Shown here: one piece after another, positions 23,430-35,699 of the stretch | Numbering within the stretch: the first letter of the stretch is position 1 | Layout of the letters: every line of letters begins with the position of its first letter | Assembly (NCBI GenBank): GCA_963995525.1 | Contig: OZ023213.1 | Span: 19,945,680 to 20,009,679, forward strand | Reading direction: 5' to 3' | Origin: Escarpia spicata | Taxonomy: Eukaryota; Annelida; Polychaeta; Sabellida; Siboglinidae | Length of the DNA stretch: 64,000 bases | The notes under the pieces: generated by a model | What the model was told of the DNA's origin: nothing | What the model saw: only the letters and a program-made list of their open reading frames with translations | The model's database searches: none | Made by a program: the position numbers and the translations under genes

Positions 23430-24975
23430 TATGATAAATACGTAAAAATACTTGTAAAAGGTCAGTCGACCATTGTATGTCGTGACACCTGTGTCCACAG
23501 CGAAACAGTTGTCGATCGCTGTCTGAGCGGGTGCATCGGGTGGCATACGGAGCACGTGCCCGAATAGACTCCATCTTGCAGTTATGATGGCTTCGCTGAT
23601 GGGACGGTATCGGAAGCGGTGGTACAGTGCCTCGTTAGAAATGCGATGTAGCCAATATATGCCGGTGATCTGGCGCAGATGACGACGGTGGTACGCACCC
23701 AGACGATCTAGCTCTGATTTCGTAAGTGTCCATGTACCCATGTTGTACGTCAACACTGGCACGACGAAAGATGCGTATAGCCGTAGCCGGAACTATAAAG
23801 AGATCTGTGTTCGCCTAAACCACAATGTCCCGAGTTAGCGGAAGGCGACGTTGGCCAGCTGCTTTCAGCGAGCTTCACCGAGGAGAGATCCAAGCTTGCG
23901 TGTCAAACGCCACTCTTCCTGTATGCGGTCAGCGTGTCGGCTGATACTTACGTTATGTTTTCGACGCTTTGAACGTTAGCGTCCACACCGCCAAGGAAGC
24001 TGCGCGATGCGCTCGATCTCGTCGAGGTACGAACGAGAAGACCTGACGAAGTCCGTGTCGTCAGAATACTCGACATCCAGCAGTATAGGGTGGAGTCGGC
24101 TGGTGGACGTGTCGGGAGGCACGATGGAAAGCGTTTCGAGGTACACAGTGAATATCATCTGGCTGAGGCTGTCGCCTTGCTGCGTATCGATGAATGTCGC
24201 GAATGAATGACAATCGTCCGTTGAGACAGCGGCTCGAGCAACGTGGAGGCGAGTAGAAAGCGAATCACCCGCAGATCCGACTCGCTGAGGAATGTTTGTA
24301 GCTTGTTGCGACGTATGTTGTCAAAGGCGCGATTCAGGTCGATGCCGAGGAATTCGATCGAAACGCGCTGACGCTGCACTTTTGCACAAAGCCAACGATA
24401 TCGGAAGATACGTCGGTCGTGCTGCGTACGCGTCGGAACCCTGATTGCGACGGCGACAGGTAGTCGTCAAATTTCGGCGCGATCCTCGATACAACGATGA
24501 GAGGCAGTGTCTTTTGGAGTATTGATAAAATCGGGCGCACATTTATTAGTGGACCTATCGGTTTGCCCGGCTTCTGTATTATTACGAGCACACCTTTGCC
24601 TAAGTCGAGCGGTTCATGTCCTACCAGCGTATCGTTTAAGATGCTGACGATCGTGTCTGCTAGCAGGCCAGCCGTGTATTTAAAGAATTCGGCCGGTATT
24701 TCATCGTGCCCGCTGGCTCGGCCGCTGTTCAAATTCCTGATCGCACGCTTGACCTCTTCGGTTGTGATAGGATCTTCTAGTCGCAATGGTCTTCCGATAA
24801 AGGCAGGCAGCTCTTCTACGGCTGGGTTGCTGAACTAGCGGCTGAAGTGTTCGATGACTCGCGGGTTCAGTTCGGCTGCGTTGCAGATAACGCGTCCGGC
24901 GTCGCCGTGGATTGTTAGCTTGGTGGCAGGTTTCCTCGTCATCTCATGAACGGCACGAAAAATTTTGCGCCGTCG
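23430..24975 (-). mobile_element. Non-LTR retrotransposon, RT and C-terminus, decayed
   Basis: The minus strand reads HDGAKFFRAVHEMTRK, LEDPITTEEVKRAIRNL, NSGRASGHDEIPAEF, GVLVIIQKPGKPIGPL, YLSPSQSGFRRVRSTTDV, FLGIDLNRAFDNIRRNKL, SDLRVIRFLL and VEYSDDTDFV (YADD-like). It ends with LTYNMGTWTLTKSELDRLGA, HRRHLRQITGIYWLHRIS and WSLFGHVLRMPPDAPAQTA. This is the reverse transcriptase and C-terminal tail of a widespread LINE-type element; the RT box is degraded (SDDT for ADDV/ADDT). Frameshifts near 24380, 24160 and 23800 and a stop near 24836 inactivate it. The endonuclease is missing. Confidence 0.82.
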
Positions 24976-25344
24976 TGGAAACGTTCAACTTCTGATGCTA
25001 GCCTGAAATGAAATATACAGATCACAACAACAAGTTTCTTGTGCGGTAATTATGTACACTAATGATAGTTGCTCTGTAATTGTGATGAGTTGTTATGCCT
25101 GGTCAAGAGTAACATTGTCCTGTGGGAGCATTCACGGAATGAGCGATAACTGACCCGATTCAGATTGCTCAATTCCACAGCCCGCCAATAAAACAAACTG
25201 TCATTATGTTCCTCGCATTCAACTGATTCAACCTTTCACATGCCAGGTTAGTTACCCCTCAAACATTACAGCGCCAAACATGTTCGTGGTAGGGAAAAGT
25301 CACGTAGAGATAGTAGACTTGACAATAGTCTATACAGTATCCTC

Positions 25345-25520
25345 GTAACACACACGCGCGTACGCACGCGCATACGCACGAGCATACGCGCACAGGCGAA
25401 CACGCACACACGCACACACGCACACACGCACACACGCACGCACGCACACACGCACGCACGCACGCACACACGCACGCACGCACTCACGCGCGCACACGCA
25501 CACACGCACGCACACACACT
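25345..25520. repeat. CACG/CACA simple repeat
   Basis: Imperfect ACGCACACACGCACGC tandem repeat of about 170 bases, next to the inverted-repeat arm at 25511-25605. Confidence 0.93.
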
Positions 25521-25605
25521 GTCCTGTGTACTACCTCTGTTGTTGGTATTTGGTCAACGCCACAGCCTCCAACACATATTTTTATGTCGACGTCATAGAA
25601 GATCT

Positions 25606-26060
25606 TAGAACAGGGAATATATCAAACAAGTTGATAGGGAATGGCGATGCATCACATTTAGGCAAAACGTGTAGTTATATAGGAATAATATCGCGATACC
25701 GGTGTATGCTTATAGTCAATCGATTGCGATGTCTTGTACACTGAACATATCTGATACACTGGTGCACACAACAAGCATAATTAGTTTAACGTTGTTCCTG
25801 TTTATAATCTACATCTTGAACATTGGTAACAAAACGGCGTTGGATGTTGTAACTCGCAGTTTAAATGGCTCGAAAACGTATTTACAACTTGCATGACATC
25901 TGGTGATCATTCCGGTTAATGGTAGTGAATTGACCAATCAGAAAATGCTACTGTGTGTCCTTCCCACTGATATCTATAAATAAATCTGTGCCGGCGGCAA
26001 ACAGTTTAAACTTCCGGCATGGATCTTGTGTTGAAAACATTTTAGGAGCTTCAAAAAATA
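25606..26060. other. No feature recognised
   Basis: No convincing coding sequence and no repeat shared with the rest of the window. Confidence 0.45.
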
Positions 26061-26064
26061 ACAC

Positions 26065-26225
26065 AGAAATTATGAATGCGTTGTTACATTCTGAAAAAAG
26101 TACACATTACTTGTATTTCGTTACAAGTTAAAGTACTTTAAAAAAATGTACTTCGTTACTCAAGAAAAGTAATTTTTTCTACTTATGTAAAGTAAAGAAA
26201 TAAATGTACTTCGTTACATACCGGT
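26065..26225. repeat. TACTTCGTTAC-rich block, possible transposon end
   Basis: The word ACTTCGTTAC or a one-base variant occurs three times in 110 bases, mixed with AAAGTACTTT and AAGTAAT words in both orientations. Such GTTAC/GTAAC-rich subterminal blocks are common at ends of hAT-type and related DNA transposons. No clean terminal inverted repeat was found, so the class is unproven. Confidence 0.3.
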
Positions 26226-26250
26226 TCTGAATGTGACCTACGATGGGGAT

Positions 26251-26678
26251 TCAGCTTTCCTCGCTTGTCTCAAGCCCATCGAGCAGACGAACATTGAAAC
26301 TGGGGGAGTGTCTTTCCGATACATTCAGTTGCAACTCGTGTTTGGCGAATTGCAGGTCGCGGTTTGCTTTATTGACCACCTTGCCCATTTCCGCAACAGG
26401 GTATTGCTGGTCTTTTACGTTTCGGGCAATAAATTCGACCGATTCACTTAGGTCCGCAATCATAGTCGACTAGCACGTAACTATGACTTCGGTATTTGAC
26501 ATTTTTTGTCTAAGCTAGCCTGGTATGATATAATGCTATCAAGCTTGTCATTCATGAATGCCGCAAAGACGTCTTTTTTGTGCGGAAACTCTATTGCCGT
26601 CCCGTTTGCCCGTTCATCCGTAACCGATTCAGTCATTGACGGCGCCTTACTACGTATTCGTTTGTAGCCCGCAGACAT
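26251..26678 (-). pseudogene. LINE ORF1-like fragment
   Basis: Two adjacent minus-strand frames read SAGYKRIRSKAPSMTESVTD...KKDVFAAFMNDKLDSIIS and MIADLSESVEFIARNV...VNKANRDLQFAKHELQLN. The mixture of a basic/Ser-rich N-terminus, a helix with heptad spacing and a charged tail resembles ORF1 proteins of non-LTR elements. A stop near 26480 separates the two halves. It could also be another kind of small coiled-coil protein. Confidence 0.4.
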
Positions 26679-27018
26679 GGTAGCCTAGGCACGATTATAT
26701 AATCATAGTCAGGTGTGACGAGTATGGAACAAAGGTAGTGCAAACAGCGATAATAGGCGTCAATGGACTCGACGCAAATTAGTTCATTCAAAAACCTCAC
26801 GAGGGTTTGCCTACATCAGTCCGTGTTCCATACCTTCAAACAACGTCTTATCGCATTGCAAGATGCTGACTGCTTGAAGAATCGGAATTGAATGCAACTT
26901 TGTAGGAGATTAAGGCATACCGCTTACCGCTAAAGTCACACCGCTTCTACATTGTTACATACATATGTACATAGTAACCATACATGCATGCATACATGCA
27001 TAAATAAATACATAGGTA

Positions 27019-27300
<282 letters not shown>

Positions 27301-27514
27301 TAGCGAAAACAAAGATAAGGACACCACAACGACGGTCGCGGCTAGGAAAAACAGTTCAGATAAGGGATCAGCACCCAACACCAGTAATAGGCGCTGGCAG
27401 TTACGGTAGCTGAGTCTGGTTAATAAATTGGAATTTCAGCAATGTAATTACATCTGTGACTGTTGATGTTCCAACGTTGGTCGCACATTCTAAACGGCGG
27501 TTTACCGAAGCTTA

Positions 27515-27822
<308 letters not shown>

Positions 27823-27904
27823 ACTATGTACGTATTTAAGTAAGTATTAATGATACCATACATGTGTATAACAATGTACGTACGTGTGTGTATATATAGG
27901 CAAC

Positions 27905-28335
27905 TATGCTCCACACACACCACACACACACCCACACACACACATCCACACGCACTCACGCACTCACGCACTCACGCACTCACGCACACACGCATACGCG
28001 CACACACCCACCCACACGCACATACACCCACACGCACGCACACACACACACATACACACCATATAAACACACACAAACACACACAACCACACACGCACAA
28101 ATACATTCACACAGGCACACACATACACACACACACACAAACACACACGCACAAATACATTCACACAGACACACACACACGTACGAACACACGCACGCAC
28201 GTACGCACACACACACAGACACACACACACGAACGAACACACGCACGCACGCACACACACACACACACATACACACAGACACACGTACACAAACGCGCGC
28301 ACACGTACACACATACAAAGGTATACACACAGACA
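27905..28335. repeat. CA-rich imperfect repeat
   Basis: About 430 bases of ACACAC with scattered CG, TA and CC changes. Sub-blocks such as GCACAAATACATTCACACAG are repeated at about 28096 and 28149. It is a decayed, internally duplicated microsatellite. Confidence 0.93.
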
Positions 28336-30395
28336 AACACCTTCAAACGGGCGTGTTAAATGTCAATAATGTTTATGGTACTGCACATAGGAACTTTTGC
28401 AACTTGATATTACTTTAACCACCGAACAAACAATAATTATGATGGAATTACTCGCAATCATCTATATTAATTAATTATGTGTATCACATAACGATGTATT
28501 CAGAATGCTCCTGCAATAACTTACATATATCATATGTTGGCTTGCTATAATCACAGTATAACGTATCACATTGCCAATGTCATACTTGTATTTATGCAGA
28601 GCAACGATGCAGGTCCTGTGTAGATTGAAATAGGCTAAATTAATGACATTTATTGTTATTATTTAACAAAGTTGATGTATCCATCATTAAAACAATCATA
28701 TCATATATTCACAGCAAGCATGCCGGCCCCAATGGTATTCCGACAGAATACCTTCAATTCATCGATCTATTAGTAGTTTCACAAATAGTTATAACAATAT
28801 TCTTTAGTTGTCTCAGCTAGTAACTATATTCTTACAGGCTAGTATTTACAATTCACACCGCTACGCCTCCTTCCTGCTTATAGTTGTATCCCTACTTTGT
28901 TCACTTCAGACAGAACTGTTTACGCCACAACACGTCACAGACGTATGTGTTTACGTTTTTGTTCAGATTTAAAAACAGTAAAATTCGCTTTCTGTCATAC
29001 TCAGCAATGACTTACGTTGGCAGTCTTGCATTAGAGAGCATCGGGTAATGATTCTGTACGTTCACAACAACCTTTGAAAAACTACTACTACTAATTATTG
29101 TATGTACCATTTATATCAATAGATCGTTGTTCTCATGTGTGCCTGAAATAAAGTGTTGAAATGAATTGAATTGAATTGAACTAGAGGTTTGGTTTGGCAG
29201 CTGTTGTATCATTGTGCTCTAGAGACATCAATTGAGCGAGTTAGTAAGACGAATGTGTACAATCTATTCGTTTCATTGTTCGGCTGTCATTGTAGCGGTC
29301 CTGATGTCAGCCTGCCTGATATTTTGTATTATTAATGAAACTACATTGAAGACAATTTATTTATTTCTGTGTTGCAGTTTGACACCCACCAGCATGATCG
29401 ACTAGGTCCTCAATACCACAGGCAATTTAATTACGCTTTATTAGATGCGACATTGAATAAACAAACACCATGCTCTTCAAACTGTTACAACGCAAGCCAG
29501 TCTGCCTGCAAACGGAATGGAAATAGGCTCATTTATGAACAACATGCGTGATGTGTTGAACTAACGGATCATATGATCTTTCGTGACTTTAATTTGTAGA
29601 CAAGCACGTTTATATAGTACCATTAGTACTGGTGGTAAATTGAACGGTAAATAGAATTACATCGATAGTCATTAGTTGAAATGGATTTCTCCGAGCTTAC
29701 TAGAACATAAAATATATACAAAATAATGTTATTATTATATAATGATTTCATTCAACATATCACCAAATTGGCCTTGATAGCCATGGAATACTAGCAGAAT
29801 CTACTATAATAATTACCCCTGTTATTCCTGTCATATGTAACTAACATCATTCTTGAAATAACGAAATTATATTGTACATATACTAATACCACCAACCCTG
29901 GATAGTTGCAATAAAACTTTACGCACGATGCGTAAAAAATAATTGCACACCAGTCGACACACAGTCGAAACAAGACCCTTGGATAAGGACACATGGGGCT
30001 ATTAGCTTAGACTTTAAAGGCCAACATACTTATGATAGTGAAGCAAACTTTGATAGTTTCTTCTGTTAAATGCCTGCAGTACGCCAACTACTTTTGGCGC
30101 GTGATCTTCGCGAACAATTGCCAATATTTAGTAAACTGTTAAGTCACCCTCATTCCGTTCTCAAAACCCAACGTTGTTGGTCACGCACGACATTTCTGTA
30201 TCGACTACAATTTTGGAGTCATATCCGTTACAAGAGACACTCTCAGAGCAGATTTCACGTAGGATTATTCGTAGTTACGAACAATTGTTTGCAACGATCT
30301 TCGTTTTCTCTTATTTATTTGAGTTATGTAATCATCGTCAAACACCCGCAATAGTACGATCGAACGTTTTGTGAAACAGATCCCCATCGACGCAA

Positions 30396-31529
30396 TTAAA
30401 GGAGCGTGTCTATGACATCATTGTCATTGCCATTATGTGGACTGGCAGCACCGCAATTGTTGACATTCACATGGGTACGTCTTCCCGCCGACCTGCGCCT
30501 CTGTTCATCGTCTTCCAACACGCGGCACCCGCACACGGTCAGGGTCAGCACGTGTCGGAAACGTTTGTTGAAGACGGCGTAGATGACGAAGTTGACGGCC
30601 GAGTTTAGCACGACGAGTAAGTTGGAGATGGGTTGTAGATAGAACTGGTAGCCGCCGCAATTCCTCGCCTGGTCCGATGACACGTTCCACATCACCTGGT
30701 TGATTAACGCAGGTAGCTGGCAGATGACAAGGACGATTACGACGATGATGAGAACGAATGTGACATTGTTGTCATTCTGCTGGCGACAAGTCAACATTTC
30801 TGTTCGGTTCCGTCGCCTCGCCTTCAATGCTTGGATCATGCGAATGTTCAACACCGTCAGGGTGGATAAGGGAAGGTTCAGGAGGAATATAACATACATC
30901 ACATTGTGGTAGACTATGTGATATAACATATCCTCCCCGAGTTTCGTGTAGCCTTTTACTGGTGTGTGCGACGTGCCGTTGTGATACGTCACGTATTTGA
31001 TGCGCCTTTCAGCAAAATTCGGGATGTTGAACAGGACAGCGAATAGAAGCACGAAGGCCAACTGTTTCTTCGCCTTCGAAACGGTGCACAACCGCAAAGC
31101 CTTGAACGGGAAACATACGGCGATGTAACGGTTAACGGCGACCAGTACTACTACCCATATAGAGGCTGTCTGAATTGTAAGTAACAACGGGTGTATGTAT
31201 ACAAACACGTAGGGAACTATTAGCGAGTAACCCTGCATCCAGTCCGTATAACTAACGAATGAATCCATCGGGAAGTGAGGAATTAGAAGCAGCAGCAGGG
31301 TTAAGTCGACGAGCGCCAGACTCTGGAAGAGAAACGATGCCGGCGTCTTGATATTGTCTTTCCAGAAGACGACGAAAGCGAGGCTGTTGCCAACGACGCC
31401 GACAACGATGATCGTTCCCATAACGACAGTGTAGACGACGAATTTGTATAATTCGCAGTTCCTCCTCCGCAGCGCCAAGTAGACATCGCCGTCCGAATTA
31501 TTCATCAAGTTATTTGCTTCTCCTGCCAT
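30396..31529 (-). CDS. FMRFamide-receptor-like class A GPCR, intact
   Basis: Single exon of 377 residues; I take the ATG at 31529 (MAGEANNLMNN) because the frame upstream has only a GTG. Seven hydrophobic segments are visible. TM1 has GNSLAFVVFW, TM2 LALVDLTLLLL, TM3 VVVLVAVNRYIAVCFPF (NRY in place of DRY), TM5 VIFLLNLPLSTLTVLNIRMI, TM6 VIVLVICQLPALINQ (CQLP in place of CWLP), and TM7 LLVVLNSAVNFVIYAVFNKR (NSAVNFVIY in place of NPxxY). The N-terminal and second-loop regions carry N-x-S/T sites (NNSD, HNGT). The C-terminus has clustered arginines and a CGC palmitoylation-like pair. The CQ-PALINQ and NSAVNF-IY-F-FR patterns fit the protostome FMRFamide/neuropeptide receptor group; the ligand is not known. 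Two broken paralogues lie in the same window. Confidence 0.88.
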   Translation of the reverse strand: MAGEANNLMNNSDGDVYLALRRRNCELYKFVVYTVVMGTIIVVGVVGNSLAFVVFWKDNIKTPASFLFQSLALVDLTLLLLLIPHFPMDSFVSYTDWMQGYSLIVPYVFVYIHPLLLTIQTASIWVVVLVAVNRYIAVCFPFKALRLCTVSKAKKQLAFVLLFAVLFNIPNFAERRIKYVTYHNGTSHTPVKGYTKLGEDMLYHIVYHNVMYVIFLLNLPLSTLTVLNIRMIQALKARRRNRTEMLTCRQQNDNNVTFVLIIVVIVLVICQLPALINQVMWNVSSDQARNCGGYQFYLQPISNLLVVLNSAVNFVIYAVFNKRFRHVLTLTVCGCRVLEDDEQRRRSAGRRTHVNVNNCGAASPHNGNDNDVIDTLL

Positions 31530-31984
31530 CGCCGTTACACTCACGCAACACTCGCTGTCCTCAACGACAAACTGTGCTGAGAATAGAAGACACCAAGCGG
31601 GCGACTAGAGCACAGCTTCAAAACCCGTCGACACCAACTGACGCGTCGCGCAGCTGTGAAGCTGGCAACAACTGTGCCGAGGCGTGTACACACGACTCCG
31701 AATCAACGACCTCTGCTCTTCACAGCCGCGTTGTCACTCAAATCTAACGACACAAGTGCTTTGTATACAAGTTACATCATCCGGGTAGAAATGACGCACA
31801 CGAGTCGCATTAGTAAACGCTACAGTCCGCGGGCCGCACTGATACGCGCGGTTGGGGGTCGGCGGAATAGTTTAGATCGTCTCTGTACGGAAAGTGCACC
31901 AGTCCTTTCCTCGATCGGCGTCGTAGGCGTCTCCACTTGTAACAACTTCAAGTAGACGAATACGATCGCCAGTGCTATTGTTGG

Positions 31985-32180
31985 ATGGATACGTGTTTTA
32001 GTATATAAAAAATACACACACACGCACGCACTGCACGCACTGCACGCACTGCACGCACTGCACGCACTGCACGCACTGCACGCACTCTCATACTGTAGCT
32101 TTGGGCGAGCAAATGATTGATATGCCTCAAAGTCCATCATCATCATCATCACCATAATCATGATCATCATCACGAGATCG
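31985..32180 (-). repeat. 9-bp GCACGCACT array and (ATC)n upstream of GPCR
   Basis: At 32022-32090 the unit CTGCACGCA is repeated about seven times; at 32137-32172 there is a CAT/ATC run. These sit 450-650 bases upstream of the receptor start, in the same place as in copies A and C. Copy A has about two units of the 9-bp repeat, so it is length-variable. Confidence 0.88.
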
Positions 32181-33765
32181 TCCGTCTTTTATATTCCAAT
32201 TCCAGTAAACCAACCAACCCAATATACTATATAATTATGTCACTTTCCTTAAATCCACGTAAACGTTCTTCTCGTGATATGCATTTTAAAAATAACGCAG
32301 CGCTAAATAAGAACATTTATGTGTGTTATTCCGCTGACCGGACCTGGCGACCGGTAATTCTAAAAAAAATGTATAATTGATCGAATAACACATCAAATGC
32401 CAAAACAACATCTTTGGCAGCAAGCGTGGTCGAATGAGTCAATGTTGTTCTCCTTAGACTATACATACTCTTTCTTAGAAACAGTTAATATGGTAATTTA
32501 ACTCAGAATGCAAACTTGATGACATCAACGGTAGCAGTATAAAAAAACTGAAACTGAAACCGATTGTGCCCTTAAATAAAAAAATAGAAACACACTTTCC
32601 TTTCTAGAGGTCGCATATTAATCACTGAATATTTGGGGGCTGAGTGGCGCTTCATCTAGGCGGAATATATTAACATACCCACAAACATGCGAGCATGCTG
32701 CATGCACGTACGGACACATTAGCTCGATCTTAGTTACATGTATTTTCCTTTTTGTATATATGTTAGGAAATTTACGATTTTCAGGGTATTACGCAAAACA
32801 CAGCGCTTTGTGCTTGATATATTGAAACACCTTTATATGGCCTGTTTCACTGTATTACATTGTTGTAAGTGAAGTACTAAATGGTGATAAAGGTGTTGAC
32901 TTTTAATTTAATTAAGAAATGTATAAGTCCTTTTACCGAATAATTTCCGTCACAGTTAATTTGTCAGATGGCAGATATTATCTACTCCTAACAAACTGAT
33001 ACCAAGCAAACTGTGGCGTCACCTATTGAGCGAGTTAATAATTACCAATACACACTCACCCATGCAACAACAAACCACTTGTTTTATTAGCGCCGTCTGG
33101 TGAATTGGTCACATGGCAATGCTTGTCCATAAACCACGCTTTAATTATTAATTATGTAGGTCCTATTACCAAATAATGTCGTCACTATTAATTTGTCAGA
33201 TGGCAGACATTATTTCCTGCTAGCAAATGGATATCAAGTAAACAATGGCGTCACCTATCGAACAATTAAATATTATTAATATATACTCACCCATGGAACA
33301 ACAAACCACTTGACCGATTGATTTCACCATGAAAACGTATTTTTCATTTCAGAATAAACTGAGACAGCGCTGTGCACAGACAATAGCCAATGCTGTCAGT
33401 GCTGATGTTCCACTTACTGCAAATGTGTATACATAGACTGGTTTCGGCATAAACGTGGTAAATAACGCAACATACGAACCAGCCACATTCGACCCACCGA
33501 ATGCAGCAGGTGCACATGCCTTAAGCCCCGGGCAAAAGTTTTCGCGGTACTAACCAATTTTAACCAATAATACGTTGTTGCCAACTACATAGGTCCATCC
33601 TTGTCCTGACCAGAACCACATAGCCACCTAACAAAACCGAGGAATCAGTTATATATCAAATGGTTGAAAATTTGAGGAACAACCGAACAAATCAGTATCT
33701 GGACTGGTGCAGCTGCCATCTTTAACGTTTCAGGTGTTCATGAATACAAACTTATGTAAACAGAC

Positions 33766-34270
33766 AGAAGTGCGTTCATGTCTTTGCTAGGGAATGATTT
33801 AATGTCAGTACTCCAAGCACGGCTGGCAATAAACATAGGCGACAACCCCTATCACATTTGATACGCTTTGCGTTACACGCTGCACATATGCGCCTCGACG
33901 GTGAATACATTTCTAGGTTCCGTTTTATACAGTTTCAACATCACAGTGATTTCGAAGCCGAGGCGATTGATTTGATATTTTATTATCTTTGACACTCTCT
34001 GACGACGCGGCATCGCGCCGGTCTCTCTGCGGGTATTATCCCTTGGACATAGTTTTGTCACTAAATTCCTACAGTACTGCCATAGACACACGTCATTAGG
34101 AATGCGGGGCTTGATCCAATTGTACGGAATTACGCTTTGCATAAATTCCTAGTAATTACTTGTCCATGAAATATAGTAATTATTATAAGAGAAGTTATGT
34201 TCAATCAGTATATGCTTAGAACTGTTTTAGTCTAGTAGCTTGTGTTCTTATAATTAGATCTGCGATACAG
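33766..34270. other. No feature recognised
   Basis: Unique-looking sequence between duplication copy B (whose extended homology with 38450-38660 ends near 33760) and the candidate LTR. No convincing gene. Confidence 0.45.
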
Positions 34271-34272
34271 GA

Positions 34273-34742
34273 TGTTCCCCTAGATTTAGCCTAGGTCATC
34301 TCCAAAGATAGATATAGCTGGGCTGGACAATAGTCGGGAGATGAGTCAGTTAGCAGATTAGGTAATGCGGGATCAGAGACCAGGTAGCCAGGTAGCCAGG
34401 TAGCGAGCCCGATTGCAGCGCACCATATTAAGAAATGCAGAAGAGGCACTGACCAATGGGAATGGCGAGTCACTAGGAACAGAGGGAAGTAGCGAGTATT
34501 TAAGGAAAGAGTAGTGCGCGATTGGGAGAGAAGTGCAGAGAACGTGCAGGGAGGACTTGCGCGCCATAACGATGTAACACCACGTCTGGTTCCCACGGAG
34601 GACCAGTATTGATTGTACTGATCTGTATCGTGCTAACTGTGTGTGTATTAAAGTTCTTGAAACAAACAATTGAAAGTCTTCTGCGATGATTGAGTAATTA
34701 GAATCTTCCTGTGTGAGTATCTGATTTCTATTAGACAATGAC
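34273..34742 (+). mobile_element. Candidate LTR (TG...CA) with primer site
   Basis: The segment begins TGTTCCCCTAG and ends ATGACA. It holds GTATTTAAGG (TATA-like) at about 34496 and a TGTATTAAAGTTCTTG run at about 34643, resembling a polyadenylation region. The bases right after it, TTGGCAGAACTGAG, look like a tRNA primer-binding site. A CAGGTAGC unit is repeated three times at 34381-34404. No second LTR was found, and the following SGNH/DIRS-like material does not belong to an LTR element, so it may be a solo or broken LTR. Confidence 0.45.
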
Positions 34743-34899
34743 ACATTGGCAGAACTGAGTAGGTCGATGTCAACATTGTCTAGGAAATCAACGCAGAGGA
34801 AGAACGTTGCAATACGTGCCCAAATTAGAATACCGAGTCTACGAACGGAACAGGCATATGCGACCTAGTGAAATAATAGTAGACACCGGGCATTCTACA

Positions 34900-35400
34900 C
34901 AATGTTGGTGAATTTGGATATGCGGGGTCAATCTGGGGCCCGCTTGCGTTTAGCACAAGCGGTTATTCGTGACGTACAGTTCTTTCTTTCATTCTTTTGA
35001 CTATCTCCTTTTGCAAATTGGCGGAAACGATTTAAATTGCACCATCTGCGAACCTACACAGCTGGCAAGAGACATTTTGCAAGTTGCCCGGGATTCCATT
35101 AATCTAGGTGGCGTCGCTCAGGTGGTTACTTGTCAGTTGTTATATAAAGTACAATCTTCGAGGACGGGAGGCTCAGATCGACATCCGTGGCGCGTCGATT
35201 ATAACCGGTTAGTCGATGACGTCATCAGCGAATTAAGTCGGTTGATAGCATTCTTCCCACGGTTACATTTTGGAAGCACCGTGGGATGCTCGTGGACCCG
35301 TTTTCCCTGTTGAGCAGCGACGGCCGGCAATCATATAAACAAAAAGGGCGAACACCTTTATTTCCGCTCGATTTGTGGAGGAGTACTATTTTTAGCCAGA
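34900..35400 (+). pseudogene. SGNH/GDSL-hydrolase-like module
   Basis: Pieces of one domain are in three frames: SGARLRLAQAVIRDVQ; then DYLLLQIGGNDLNC...VAQVVTCQLLYK...YNRLVDDVISELSRL; then FWKHRGMLVDPFSLLSSDG. IGGND is the block III motif and W-HRG...LLS-DG resembles the block V region of SGNH hydrolases. Such modules occur in some retrotransposon proteins and as stand-alone genes. Frameshifts near 34990 and 35265 break it. It lies 300 bases upstream of DIRS-like copy 2 in the same orientation and may be part of that element. Confidence 0.55.
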
Positions 35401-35699
35401 CGGTAGGCTAGCGAGGCACACAATGTCCCGTCCTGCGTACTTATTTGTCTACGGTTGCTGCCCTTCCTCCCCGTCGCTCGACACACCCATTCTGTCACCC
35501 CATCCCGCAGTCACCACTCCTGATGTAATACGATCCTGCTACAGACCTCGCCGCCTGTGCGGCGTTCGGGCGATCGGTAAACAGCCTGGCCTGTGTTGGC
35601 TGTGGATCGCCGTCACTTGATCCGCTATGTTCAGGGATGCCCTCAAAACACTGTTGTGCATCCCGAGTGGCACGACACAGTTCTTGACCTTCGGCCTGG
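35401..35699. other. Link between SGNH-like module and DIRS-like fragment
   Basis: Short open frames on both strands without recognisable motifs. It could be decayed coding sequence of the same element. Confidence 0.35.

Larger units (their letters stand above)
28385..33525 (+). repeat. Segmental duplication copy B
   Basis: Collinear with copy A (8775-13710). It contains the only intact GPCR. It keeps sequence deleted from copy A inside the receptor but lacks about 40 bases present in A near 12705-12745. Divergence from A is roughly 10% by eye, with numerous short indels. Confidence 0.9.

Noticed and set aside
27905..28335. CRISPR-like array
   Set aside because: The repeats are degenerate CA microsatellite without uniform repeats or unique spacers, and the organism is a eukaryote.
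31530..31544. Upstream start of the intact GPCR at 31544
   Set aside because: The codon there is GTG; the first ATG in frame is at 31529, and the same ATG is used in copy A.
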